From Chara braunii (taxonomy: Eukaryota; Streptophyta; Charophyceae; Charales; Characeae): a DNA stretch of 23,690 bases. The first letter of the stretch is position 1; each line of letters opens with the position of its first letter. Location: positions 1,431,330 to 1,455,019 of the forward strand of contig BFEA01000059.1 in the NCBI GenBank assembly GCA_003427395.1, read 5' to 3'. The position numbers and the translations under genes were made by a program. The notes under the pieces are model-generated. The model ran no database searches and had not been told where the DNA came from. It saw only the letters and a program-made list of their open reading frames with translations. Positions 9,612 to 19,620 of this stretch are shown piece after piece.

Positions 9612-9640
9612 CCATCCAAATGCAAAGCAAATTGACGGTA
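9612..9640 (-). CDS. Candidate 29-nt micro-exon of the same host gene
   Basis: Acceptor GATTGTTGCCTGCAG, preceded by the pyrimidine-rich GTTTTGTCTTTTCTTTT, sits just before 9640. Donor GGATGG|GTAAGTCC follows 9612. The exon completes a codon with its first two bases (it needs one base from an upstream exon) and then reads PSICFAFGW, ending in phase 0 to match the next exon at 9354. It is short, so chance is a concern, but two strong signals plus phase agreement on both sides support it. An upstream exon ending in phase 1 is needed; the edge repeat at 23566-23690 offers two such donors. Confidence 0.42.
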
Positions 9641-10446
9641 CTGCAGGCAACAATCGGCACCCACCAAAAGAAAAGACAAAACGCTTCAAATCTATTTGTT
9701 TTTGAGTTGTAGAATTCAGAATAATTGTTTTGAATTGTACAACAGGTATTTGTTTCTTTTCTTTTTTAAAGTTTTTTTGCATAAATGGCTTTTGTCTAGG
9801 CTACCAGAGTGGGCCAGGCCAAAAAAAATAGAAAAATAAAATAAAAATTATAAAATAGATTTTCTGATTTTCATCATTTTCTTAAGTGATTTTTTTATTA
9901 TTAATTTGGTAAAGAGTTGATTTGACCCCGCGGCAACAGTTGTCCAGTTTATTTTCTGCGTAACATAGTTCTTTGTCGGATTTTTTTGATTTTTTTTTTT
10001 CTTCTGGCCAGGAACCTTTCCAAGCCCTTTGCCCAGCAAGGTCACCTAGGCAATCAGGCGGCCCAGTTGGTAGCCCTCCTTTTCTGTATATTACAGGCGT
10101 GGTGCCCAAGCCAAAACATACGTGAAGACACTGTATCACACCGGGGTCATCACCCGACATCAGGCTTTAGCAAAAGGGGTGAAGAGTCTCGCTCCTTCAA
10201 CCACAGGCCAAGCTTCCCCGTTTGACAATCACACCTCATCCTGCAGAACCAACTCTAAAAAGTAAACAACAAAGCTGAGACAAACCCTCGAGAATTTCAT
10301 AATAAGATTCAAATTCCTAACGAGAGTACATCGCAACAGCGAGCTATCAAATACACAAGCGCGAAGTCCAGAGGACCTCAGCAACTCAATCGGCCTAGCT
10401 ATTGGTATCAAGAATCAGCCATCTATTAAGTGAACAAAGTGGGAAA
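9641..10446. other. AT-rich non-coding stretch up to the retrotransposon
   Basis: A- and T-runs dominate 9760-10000 (A-rich 9820-9860, T10 near 9990). No frame on either strand has coding character. If the gene continues upstream this is intron. Confidence 0.5.
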
Positions 10447-11533
10447 CGCAAGGAATACGAGTGTGAACGATATACAGAAAACCAAGTTGCGAAATCACAC
10501 AGATGTCCAAGTAGTCGTGTACAAGCAGAGAGCACAAACGCACAGAGAAACCATCCAAATAGAGCAATACAATGAAGTAATGAGCCAATGTTCAAGCCCT
10601 CAGGCCACACCAACACAGTATCCAATGTTGCTCTTCTCTGTCCGCCGCCCAGCGCCCAGCCTACTCTACTCGACTATTCTACCTACAGCTGTATTCACGC
10701 AACAGGCTCACTTCGACTCTCGAAGACCAATGTACATGATGTCAACACCATAGCCCACCTCTCTTCGTGCACGAGATACTTCTCTTCGTGCACGAGGTAC
10801 GTATCTCATCACCTTCGTCAGACCTTGATCATCCACACACTCGCCTCCTTCCTGAAGACCACCAATCGCCCTCTTACCCTCTAGTGCCCAGCAGCCCGGC
10901 TATGGCTGCTCGCGCTCCACTGCCCTGCAGCGCCCCACCTCACCTCAGCGCACCCCGCAAGCGCACTGGGCGCAACGCAGCGTCCAACGCAGCAGCGCAG
11001 CAGCGCAGCAGCGTGGCCGCATTGCCTGCACGGGCCAGCCTCCTGACCTGGGCTGCCTCACTTCCTATATGGAAGTGGCAGCCTCCTGGATGCTGCGTGT
11101 GGCCTGGCTGGAGGCTTCCAGTAGCTTCCGGTTGGGCCTTAGTTCCTGCGCCCAGGCCCGCGACTATAGTTGAGGGCCTGGGCCCTTTACAGTTGGACAC
11201 AGCCTGAGTCTCCGGACTTGGGCCGTTTGCTGCATTTGCACAGGACTGTGGCTAAGTCATGATGTATCGGCCCAGCTTTGTGTGTATGTGCCCAGGCGCA
11301 ACTCCCAAGGCTTGGGCCTACTGTATGACCCAGCTTAGGGAGGCTCGCGCGTCCACTCAACCAACTGGCGGGCTGCAACAGCCTGAATACCCATATATGA
11401 AAATGTTGAGTTTTGGCCTCTGATGAATATTCAGGCCCGCCTTCACTTAGGGCGGGCACTCGGCTCGCTGGGGGGCTCTGCCCAGAACATGTGTTTGCCT
11501 GATAAGGGCCCCTGTGAGGGCCCGTTCCTCGCA
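10447..11533 (-). repeat. 3' LTR (1087 bp)
   Basis: It is collinear with 17914-18889. Its element-side end, minus strand TGCGAGGAACGG, directly follows the polypurine tract. Compared with the 5' LTR it carries an extra 110 bp (10766-10875) bounded by CTCTT repeats, and it lacks a small block near 10594. A GCCCGCC/GGCGGGC hairpin (11435-11457) is kept in both LTRs. Open frames inside it are incidental. Confidence 0.93.
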
Positions 11534-11547
11534 TTTCATCCCCCTTA
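11534..11547 (-). promoter_or_regulatory. Polypurine tract
   Basis: Minus strand TAAGGGGGATGAAA lies immediately before the 3' LTR's TG. In LTR elements this RNase H-resistant purine run primes plus-strand DNA synthesis. Its exact abutment fixes the LTR boundary. Confidence 0.8.
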
Positions 11548-11571
11548 GCTTCGAAAGTCCGCTGAGATGCT

Positions 11572-13380
11572 TCATGCTGGTGCCTTCCCCTTCAGTCTCT
11601 TCTCGTACTCGGCCATGATCTGAGGAGCTGTCTTGAAAAGTTTCGCCCTCGTAAACCATCGATCTTCCTTAGGATCCGTATGATGCCTGGACCGTACTCT
11701 ATATTCTCTTGCAGGTTTAGGCGGTCTACCCCTGCCAGCTGGCTTGAGAACAGGCATGTCTCTGTGCTCCAGGAGATCATTGACGTCCACGTGGCCATCC
11801 ATGGTTTGGGGCAGCATAGATCTCCGTGATGGGAACTGTTCCGTCTCAGTCAAAGGAGCGAGCTTTGAGGCATGAAACACAGGGTGAGTGCGTAATTGAT
11901 CAGGGATACGGATAATGTACGAGGGACCATCCATCTCACTACCCACAACATCCTACACTTCCCAGAAACCGAAATACTGAGGCATTAGTTTCCTAGAGAT
12001 GTCGAACTCCTGTCCCAGTTCACTAGCCTTAACCCAGACACGTTCCCCTACCTGAAATGTGGACTGACGACGATGCTTGTTCTCAGAAGCAATCATTGCT
12101 TCCTAAGACTTCTTGATGTTCTCGACAGCTTGCTGCAGCAGCTTCTCGTACTGGACACCAAACTCGATGGTTCCAAGAGTTGCAGCAGGTCGGTTTTCAG
12201 GAAGGAGGAAGTCTAGTGCAGATCTAGGCTTCCAACCCATATGCAGCTGATTCGGGGTGCCCCCGGTGGTGCTGTGTACAGCGCTGTTGTACAGACTGGA
12301 GATGAGAGGCAATTTCTCATCCCAGTCATCCTGGATGGGCTTAATATAATGCCTCAGCAGATGCTGCACCACCCGGTTCATCTATTCAGCCTGCCCATTG
12401 GCTTCGGGATGATTCTCAGAAGTCATTTGGAGCTGGCTGCCCATCTCTTCAGCAGCCTTCGTCCACATCTCGCTTGTGAAACGCACATCTCTATCACTAA
12501 CGATCGTCTTTGGCAGTCCAGAGTCATGCACCCAATTTACCATGAATAACTTGATGATGTGTTCAGTCCTAACGGTCTCCGGCATGGCAATTAGTCTAGC
12601 AAACTTAGTGAATCTATCAACTATGATGAAGATATGTCTCTTGCCACTCTTGCTGGTCACGAGGGTATCCATGAAGTCCATGGAGATACTCTGTCCCGGA
12701 CCAGCAGGAATGGGTAGAGGCTTCAGTAACCCAAGCGGAGCTTGAGTACGCGGCTTGTCTCGCTGACAGACCTGACAGGTCTGTACATACTTCTTTGCAT
12801 CGTCCAGCATCTCAGGTCACCAAAATCGTTGTACTAAATTATCACTAGTCTTCTTATAGCCAAGATGTCCCATTGCGTCGCGGCACTCACCTAAAAATAA
12901 ACTACGCAAAATCTCTCTAGATGGAACAACTAACCTTTTAAACCCTGCCTTCTCAAGAAAGAGTAACCCATCCACCATCACAAACTCGCCAGTGGTGGCC
13001 TTGTCTTTGGCCTTCAGTTTGTTAATGATGTCCATCGTGATAGGGTCTTCCTTGTAGGCTTCCCCCAAGGATCGAGTAACGTTCTTAGAAAGGCCAAACT
13101 CATAAATCAGCGCACCTAGATAATCTACCCTATGAGACAATGCATTCGCAACCTTGTTGTACTCCCCTTTCACATAGTCTAGTTTGAAATCATAATGATC
13201 TATGATTTCAATCCAGTGTTTGAGGGCATTGGAGAGAACCGGTTGGGTCTTGATCCACTTGAGTTGATGGTCAGTTCTCAAATAGAAGAACCTTCTTGAC
13301 AAATAGTGCCTCCAGTGGACAAGTGCCTTGTAGAGGGCATAGAGTTCCCTCTCGTAGGTGTGCCAACTTCTTTGAAGGCA
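11572..13380 (-). pseudogene. pol: pol 3' part: RNase H end, integrase, chromodomain-like tail; four nonsense codons
   Basis: A single frame runs from about 13370 (ERELYALYKAL) to the stop at 11572. It is interrupted only by stops at 12817-12819 (TGA), 12382-12384, 12103-12105 and 11953-11955 (TAG). The RNase H end includes FFYLRTDHQ, but N is seen where the last catalytic Asp is usual (VANALSHR, near 13133). Integrase follows: the zinc-binding first His is replaced by Arg (ECRDAMGHLG, near 12875), CQVCQRDK is kept (near 12775), and the core has Asp in SMDFMD (near 12680), Asp in VSDRD (near 12493) and Glu at 12385, with exactly 35 residues between the last two. The tail has GPY-type sequence, then REYRVRSRHHTDPKEDRWFT (about 11633-11692), a degraded chromodomain that in intact elements guides integration to marked chromatin. 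Confidence 0.92.
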
Positions 13381-13510
13381 TCTTTTTGCTCATCTACTCG
13401 ACCGGTCTCAACTTTTTCCCTTCCTGTTGAGCCATCACTGCGCCAATGCTGTATTGGCTTGCGTCAGTGGTTACAACAAACGGCTTTTGCGGATCGGGTA
13501 CCATGAGAAC
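13381..13510 (-). pseudogene. pol: RNase H N-terminal remnant
   Basis: The minus frame reads KPFVVTTDASQYSIGAVMAQ, then QEGKKLRPVE and a TAG. This has the T-D-A-S motif carrying the first catalytic Asp of RNase H. A one-base shift near 13370 separates it from the ERELYAL segment downstream, and another separates it from the RT block upstream. In an intact element it degrades the RNA template strand. Confidence 0.8.
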
Positions 13511-14400
13511 CTCATGGTGCGTGAGTGCATGCTTCGAACACTTTAACGAAGTTGCGGTAATAACCACACATTCCCAAGAATGCTCTGACCTCGGTCACAG
13601 ACTGGGGTCGTGGCCAGTCACGTATGCTAGCCACCTTCGCATCTTCGGGCCTAATCCCATCCGCGGAGAGTTCATGACCCAAGTACAAGATTCGAGTGCG
13701 ACCGAACTCGCATTTTTCTAAGTTTGTCTTATACTTTTGTCGAAGGAGTGAAAGTACCTTCTCTACATGTTGGGCATGTTCCTCGACAGTCTTACTAAAG
13801 TATATCATTGAGGTACACAACGACGAACTTATCTCAGTAGTCATGGAAGATCCTATTCATGGCGTGTTGGAATATACCCGACAGATTGCAAAGGCCAAAG
13901 GGCATCACCACAAACTCGTACATACCGTACCTGGTTCAGAATGCGGTTTTGTGCTGGTCCTCTGGTCTTATAGCAATTTGATGGTAGCCAAATTTCAAGT
14001 TTATCCAATGGGTCGTCAATGCGTGGTAGAGGCTCTGCGTTCTTAACAGTGATGGCATTGAGGCCTCTATAATCAATTCACATCCTTAATGATCCCCCTT
14101 TCTTTGGGACAAATAATACTAGTGAGCCAAAAGAGGAGGTGCTAGGCCGTATCCAACCCTTCTCTGTGAGCTCTTTCAGTTGTCATCGAAGCTCGTCCAA
14201 CTCGGTCGGAGCCATCCTATAGATTCTCCCTTTAGGTGTCTTGTTGCCTAAGATGATCTCTATGGCATGGACAACCTCCCTGTCTACGACTCCTGTAGGC
14301 TCCTCAAACAGATCAGGGTACTTAGCTACAATGTTCTCTATCTCTGGGGTGTTTTAACGGCCTCCCCTTTCTCAGAGATATAGACTAGGTACATACCCTC
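13511..14400 (-). pseudogene. pol: Reverse transcriptase, catalytic residues lost
   Basis: The minus strand shows [10 protein letters not shown]-stop-IDYRGLNAITVKN (about 14060-14115), then PLPRIDDPLDKL joined directly to LKFGYHQIAIRP (about 13960-14010). The usual stretch holding the motif A catalytic Asp is deleted at this join, with a shift. [12 protein letters not shown] follows (near 13890). The YxDD box reads VYLND (near 13815), with Asn for the first Asp, and is followed by a frameshift into FSKTVEEHAQHVEKVLSLLR. Connection and thumb sequence continue (LEKCEFGRTRILYLGHELSA, VRAFLGMCGYYRNF). With motif A missing and YLND in place of YxDD, the enzyme could not polymerise even if translated. 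Confidence 0.9.
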
Positions 14401-14589
14401 CTCTTGGTTCTATTTATAATAATTATAGAATGCAGATGCGCATAAGCAGCCATAGGAGTCAATTAACCTACTGGCTTTGTACTTAGCCAGTCTAACTGTT
14501 CTCCCACTAAGCAACTCCTACTTTAGCACCTTGTCCCAGTCAAACTGGGGCTTGGCAACCTCAAGGTAGTACATGCCTAATAACATATC

Positions 14590-14880
14590 AAAAGTCAAAT
14601 CGTCGCTCACGAAGAACGAAATTTTACGATTAAGTTATCCTCCTGGATAGGAGAAAGTGCAAACCACGCCCTTAACGTAGTCCACTACCATCATGCGCTC
14701 TTTGTTGGCCAGCGTAGATGACACCGGTCTACCACGGCATTGCTCCCACTCCTTTAGGCGCAGCCTCTCAACGCAGTTGCGACTTATGAAGTTTCGCGTG
14801 GAGCCGATGTCTACAAAGGCACCGCACTTGCGACCACCCACACCAACTTCCACAACGAAATGCTCCCCTCTAGGACTCGA
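14590..14880 (-). pseudogene. pol: Aspartic protease domain
   Basis: The minus frame from about 14853 reads MEVGVGGRKCGAFVDIGSTR, then NFISRNCVERLRL. DIGS is the catalytic box (D-T/S-G in most relatives), with Asp kept and Ile at the middle position. The frame stops at 14635, and protease-like sequence seems to continue in another frame (SDDLTFDMLLGMYYLEVAKP, near 14530-14590). It would cleave the gag-pol polyprotein. It lies between the CCHC knuckle and RT, as expected. Confidence 0.8.
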
Positions 14881-14959
14881 CTTAGTGTCACCCAGGACTC
14901 ACAAGGGTCCCTTGCCGACCACTCACTTTGAAGATCCTCTAAGGCTTCAGACACATCCA

Positions 14960-16816
14960 ACGTATATAGTTGAATCCGGATGCGTTTGCGGGGTGACTAA
15001 GGAGTCAATAGCTTCGGCCAACTCTTGAAATGGGGAGGGTACACCCGCTTCAACAAGCATACAAGCAGCTACAACTTCTATTGGAAGCTCGTAGAGGCCC
15101 CAGACTGAGGAGAAGGATACCCACCCTTAGGAGGGATCTTCTGTGCGACCTTCGTGTTTCTGCATTTGAACTACTGATGGTCATACTCACCGCAGTTTAT
15201 GCAGACTCCTTGTTGGTAATGGTCCCGTCACACATCTTGATCCAAACCGGCTCTAACCCACGCAACTATTTTGTTTGGGTTTGTGGTTTGCCCCTAACTC
15301 CTGTGTTGACCGCCCTTGCCGCGGCCAACTGCCTTAGTCTTGACTACTACTACTCTCAACACTATCCTCGCCATCTAACTCTGAACTATCCACAAGGTCA
15401 AAAACATCATCAATCTCAGTTTGATTCCCTTTGGAATCAACCATCATCAATCGACTACCCTTTTTCTTCCACTCTTGTGGACCCTTCTTCTTTCTCCCAT
15501 CCATAAGGGGGGGTTGAGCCCACCCCGCATAGCCTCTAAGTCTAGGGTCTTCTTGCTAAAGGTCTCAAAGGTGTGATACTCTAACCGAGCCTCGCTGGCC
15601 AATAAGTTATTGATGTTTGTGGGAAGAGACCTCAAGAACATGGTCAATAAGACCTGCGGATTGTACTCCACCCCTGGGACGACAATCAAACGCTCTACGG
15701 TTGTGGTAAGCTCCCGCACCAACTTGTACTTCCTAGCATCAAGCTTTAGTAACCCATCAGTGGCAATCTGTGTCTGTTGTGGGTTGTGCCAATGCACTTC
15801 CGCCAAATCCATAAACAAGGGTATGGGTCTTGGAGCAGTCACCCATGTTCCTGCCGAACCCTTTTAAGGCTACCAATCCATTCAGCCAGCGAGTTGTTGA
15901 ACCCTCTAGATAGGATGCAGCAATTATCACTTCCTCCTCTACCAACGTCCTCTTCGCCCTTACCCATACTGAAACCATTCTCAACCAAGCGTCGAGAGCC
16001 TCCTCCTGAGAAGGTAGTGTGTGGTTTCTGTGGGGTTTCGGGGTACCATGGTTGCTACTATCCCACTGGTGAGACAGATGGCAGTTGGGGTGTAGCACCC
16101 GCCACTGGACCAGAAGATGAAGAAGCAACAGTCTGAGATAGGGTTGTTGTTGAAGTACCACTTGGTGTAGTACCAGACAAAGGCGAATCCGGGTCTGTCA
16201 TCACTGAGAATGGCAATGATGGCAAAGTTGTTGGCCTGATTCCTGACATGTGCATGGCATTCAGGATCTGGTCCAGGGTGGTCCAGGGTCCTGCATAGCA
16301 TTCAGTTTGCTGTCCATGTACGCGTGCATGGACAGGATGCTCGCCTTAAAAATCCTTAAATGTCGTTAAGGGTTGAGTCGTTTAACCCCTCTAGTGCAGC
16401 TTTGTTTACCTCTCTACTCTCTAGTTTGCTACTTCTATTTCTAATCTCATTATCCCTGTCGTGAGCTTTCTTTAATTCCTCCTTTGGCCTTAGCGGATCT
16501 TTTCTACTTGTTGGAGCTCCATCTGCACCCTGGTGCATGGAGGCGGCGAGTTGGACTGCAAGCCCGCCATCTGACTGGCCCCGGACCCTGATGTACTGGA
16601 AACGGACAATCCTGTGGTATCCGGCATTCCCAACGAGAAATCGGTCAAGGTTGTTGTAGTTGATGCCGAAGATGTAGCCATTGCTACTGCGCTAGCCGCT
16701 GCTGCTGCCAACGTTCTCTCTACAGCTACCGCTACTTCCCTCACAATCTCAAGATGACAGGCCCTTGCTTCGGCCCTATGCCTTCTCTCGTCTCCTGGTA
16801 ACAGGACCTGGAACAC
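14960..16816 (-). pseudogene. gag: gag, frameshifted, with CCHC zinc knuckle
   Basis: The N-terminal part (16816 downward) is Ala/Ser/Thr-rich, then QMELQQVEKIR and, in another frame, a charged helical stretch (KEELKKAHDRDNEIRNRSSK, near 16440-16500). A Ser/Thr/Pro linker follows (16060-16255). The capsid-like core lies across two frames: DAWLRMVSVWVRAKRTLVEE with TTRWLNGLVAL (15870-16000), and WHNPQQTQIATDGLLKLDAR through VPGVEYNPQVLLTMFLRSLP to LASEARLEYHTFETFSKKTL (15550-15800). The nucleocapsid knuckle is at 15162-15203: C-x2-C-x4-H-x4-C (CINCGEYDHQ, stop, FKC), spacing perfect but with a TAG inside. The start codon is uncertain. Gag forms the particle and packages RNA. Confidence 0.88.
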
Positions 16817-17891
16817 TAGAGGTACTCTAAGCGTGTCACACTTGGTCTGCCTTCAGTCGCCAGCTGAACCTTCACCACCTTTTATCCAATCATCAGCTAC
16901 GCAGTCGCTGTCTGCACTAATGTCCGTCCTCTCTGGAACCTACCACAGCATGCGCCTGACCGGTTTTAATATCCGGCAAGTTACCTTCACTACTGTTTAA
17001 GTGGTATCAACAACATCTACACAGACTGTACACATAGTTCCTGATTAGTCTCTACAAAAGCTTTTGAGAAGAACTAACTATGGTAGAATATTACAGACCT
17101 ACTCTAGGCTATCTGTTAGGTGTCAACAGTCTATCAACCAATTAATAAAAATAAAAATAAACTAATGTGAGCAGATGTATACACAATGGGTATGATAGTG
17201 TTTGCCAATTGAGTCCTCAATTGGAATCTCCTCCCCTGTATCCAATGTGTCTGTGAACATCATCGAGCGACAGTGTCTAACGTGTGCATTAGCGGCCCAC
17301 CCCTGTGCCCTAGAGATATGCTTATGACCAGAGCTGCCTATTCTTTATCCTCGCGTGCAACGAGCCTTACGTCTGACTGATCTGGCTGATCAAGGCAATT
17401 TAAGGACAGCCCCCAAGAGTTCCCAAGAATTGTTTAACGTCGTAATCAAGACGACGATCATAGCCAGTAGACAGTTCAGAACCCAACCAGAAATATTTAT
17501 AGACGGTCTGGGAGTGTCTACATAGGACAGGTCAGTCCGCACACCCCTTCTATCAGTGCAGCAAAGAGCCTCAAAGGACAAAGCAGCATGGCCTGCGTGT
17601 ACTACTCCCATGGGTTGGCATGGTAACCATGACCCGTGCTTCGACCAGGGCCCTTCAGAGGCACAACGAGATGTAGTACCACCTCAGCCAAAATGCCACA
17701 TCAGCATGCTCTCATCATCATACATACATCCGTTGTCGCCACAACTCCCACGCTGTCGCCACAGCCTTCCAGCGGTCGGCCCCTCTACCTGGGCCCCTCT
17801 ATATCAAACCAACGTCAATATATCCTTATTGCACAGAAGCATCTCAGCGCACCAAGTAACAATGTCCCTGGTGCAAGGTAAGCAGCGATCA
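16817..17891 (-). other. Retrotransposon 5' leader (about 1.1 kb)
   Basis: This lies between primer site and gag and has no long frame or recognisable domain on the minus strand. Long leaders before gag are common in plant Ty3/gypsy elements. AT-rich sequence at 17140-17165 may mark small insertions. Confidence 0.6.
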
Positions 17892-17912
17892 CGAACCAGC
17901 TCTAATAACAAA
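17892..17912 (-). promoter_or_regulatory. Primer binding site, degenerate tRNA-iMet type
   Basis: Just inside the 5' LTR, after a two-base spacer, the minus strand reads TTGTTATTAGAGCTGGTTCG. This matches the 3'-end complement of plant initiator tRNA-Met (TGGTATCAGAGC...) apart from a few changes, including G to T and C to T. In such elements the tRNA 3' end primes minus-strand DNA synthesis. Confidence 0.7.
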
Positions 17913-17913
17913 T

Positions 17914-18889
17914 TGCAAGGAATATGAGTGTGAACGATATACATAAAACCAAGTTTCGAAATCACATAGATGTCCAACTAGTCGTGAACAAGCAGAAAGC
18001 ACAAACGCACAGAGAAACCATCCAAATAGAGCAATACAATGAAGTGATGAGCCAATGTTTATTGGCTCAAGCCCTCAGGCCACACCAACACAGTATGCAA
18101 TGTCGCTCTTCTCTGTCTCGCGCCTAGTGCCCAGCCTACTCTACTCGACTATCCTACCTACATCTGTATTCACGCAACAGGCTCACTTCAACTCTCAAAG
18201 GCCAATGTACATGATGTCAATACCATAGCCGACCTCTCTTACCCCCCAGCGCCCAGCAGCCCGGCTATGGCTGCCCGCGCTCAGCTGCCCTGCAGCGGCC
18301 CACCTCACCTCAACGCGCCCCGCAGACGCACTGGCCGCAACACGGCATCCAATGCAGCAGCGCAGCAGCGTGACCGCATTGCCTGCACGGGCCAGCCTCC
18401 TGGCCTGGGCTGCCTCACTTCCTATATGGAAGTGGCAGCCTCCTGGATGCTGCATGTGGCCTGGCTGGAAGCTTCCAGTCGCTTCCGGTTGGGCCTCAGT
18501 TCCTGCGCCCAGGACCAACACTACAGTTGAGGGCCTGCGCCCTTTACAGTTGGACACAGCCTGAGTCTCCGGACTTGGGCCGTTTGCTGCATTTGCACAG
18601 GACTGTGGCTACGTCATGATGTATCGGCCCAGCTTTGTGTATGTGCCCAGGCGCAACTGCCAAGGCCTGGGCCAACTGTACGACGCAGCTTAGGGAGGCT
18701 CGCGCGTCCACTCAACCAACTGGCGGGCTGCAACAGCCTGAATACCCATGTATGAAAATGTCGAGTTTTGGCCTCTGACGAATATTCACGCCCGCCTTCA
18801 CTTAAGGGCGGGCACTCGACTTGCTGGGGGGCTCTACCCAGAACATGTGTTTGCCTAATAAGGGCCTGTGTGAGGGCTCGTTCCTCACA
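17914..18889 (-). repeat. 5' LTR (976 bp)
   Basis: It starts on the minus strand as TGTGAGGAACGA and ends ...ATTCCTTGCA next to the primer site, so both TG and CA ends are present in this copy. It contains the promoter region of the element by definition; no unambiguous TATA box could be fixed by eye. A GC-rich hairpin lies at 18790-18813. Compared with the 3' LTR, most differences are C/T or G/A, and an 8-bp TTATTGGC-like insertion lies near 18060. Confidence 0.93.
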
Positions 18890-19100
18890 GAAAGATCTTC
18901 CTAAAATTTTCTCGTATTACCAAAAAGAAGTAATCTACAATCCTAAATCAAAAATACAAAAGCAACATACTAAATTTCAAGAAATCCAAAAACAATGCCC
19001 AAAACATAACATCAGTATCAATACTCGCCTATATCAATCAACAACGATGCTAACCCCTAGCTAGTTGTTGCTATATCCTCAATATCCACTATCATCAATC
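18890..19100. other. AT-rich flank, nothing recognised
   Basis: A-rich sequence follows the retrotransposon (for example CCAAAAAGAAG and AAATACAAAAGC). There is no coding frame on either strand with more than chance character. Confidence 0.5.
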
Positions 19101-19104
19101 ACAA

Positions 19105-19620
19105 CTCAACTTACGGAAAACCAAACCACAACGACAATGCCCAGCACAGACGATGCCCTACTAAAAGTCCACAGCTCCATTCCCCTGGCTGACTTGGTGC
19201 CAGCATGGCACAAAGCAAACCGCACAGCTTAGCTGATCATCAGTATCACCACGCGAACCTCCGCCGTCCATCTGAAGCCGACTTACAGACAACCAAGCCT
19301 CAATGATGATGCCGCGTTAGGAATGAATAGTTCAGTCCCCCTGGTCGAGTGGTGGCAATAGGGCTCTCCAAAGAAAAAAGAGGCCAAAGTGTTCTCCAAT
19401 GTCATCTAAAACCACGACACCAAAGTCATGACATCCAGCTTCATATTGAAGTTACAAACACAGGCTCTGTATCTAAAACGCATGCTGCGCCCTGATCTAA
19501 CTCCATATAGGTTAATAGGAAGGCGCGCAAAGAAAATAAGTGTCCCATCGTCATGATGCCCCCCACCCATGGACAGCACAGCAAATGACTATGTTGAACA
19601 CGCCCTGCTCCAGAGCCTGA
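19105..19620. repeat. Degenerate ~170-bp tandem repeat, about three units
   Basis: A TTAC(A/G)-centred motif in similar context recurs at about 19111, 19283 and 19452 (spacings 172 and 169). Units share ACTTACxGAxAACCAA, a GATGATGCC-like block and a CCCCTGG block. Divergence is high, so copy borders are approximate. Confidence 0.4.

Larger units (their letters stand above)
10447..18889 (-). mobile_element. Nearly full-length, inactivated Ty3/gypsy chromovirus
   Basis: Two direct long repeats flank 6.4 kb that reads, on the minus strand, primer site, leader, gag, protease, RT, RNase H, integrase, chromodomain-like tail, polypurine tract. Integrase after RNase H defines Ty3/gypsy, and the C-terminal chromodomain-like tail places it with chromoviruses. 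LTRs begin TG (minus strand TGCGAGG / TGTGAGG). The right copy ends in CA; the left copy's matching end reads CG instead of CA. GAAA immediately flanks both ends (10443-10446 and 18890-18893), a candidate short target-site duplication. LTRs differ mainly by transitions and some indels, so insertion is old. Gag and RT are frameshifted and the rest has nonsense codons, so it cannot move by itself. Confidence 0.95.

Noticed and set aside
10767-11207. Long open frame in the left LTR, and its counterparts at 18195-18564
   Set aside because: They lie within the LTRs, are GC-rich low-complexity translations, and are not kept consistently between the two LTR copies.
12241-14046. Plus-strand open frames across the pol region
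   Set aside because: They are antisense shadows of RT, RNase H and integrase, which have clear motifs on the minus strand.
17880-17912. tRNA gene fragment suggested by the tRNA-iMet-like string
   Set aside because: Its place directly inside the LTR identifies it as a primer binding site, and no cloverleaf surrounds it.
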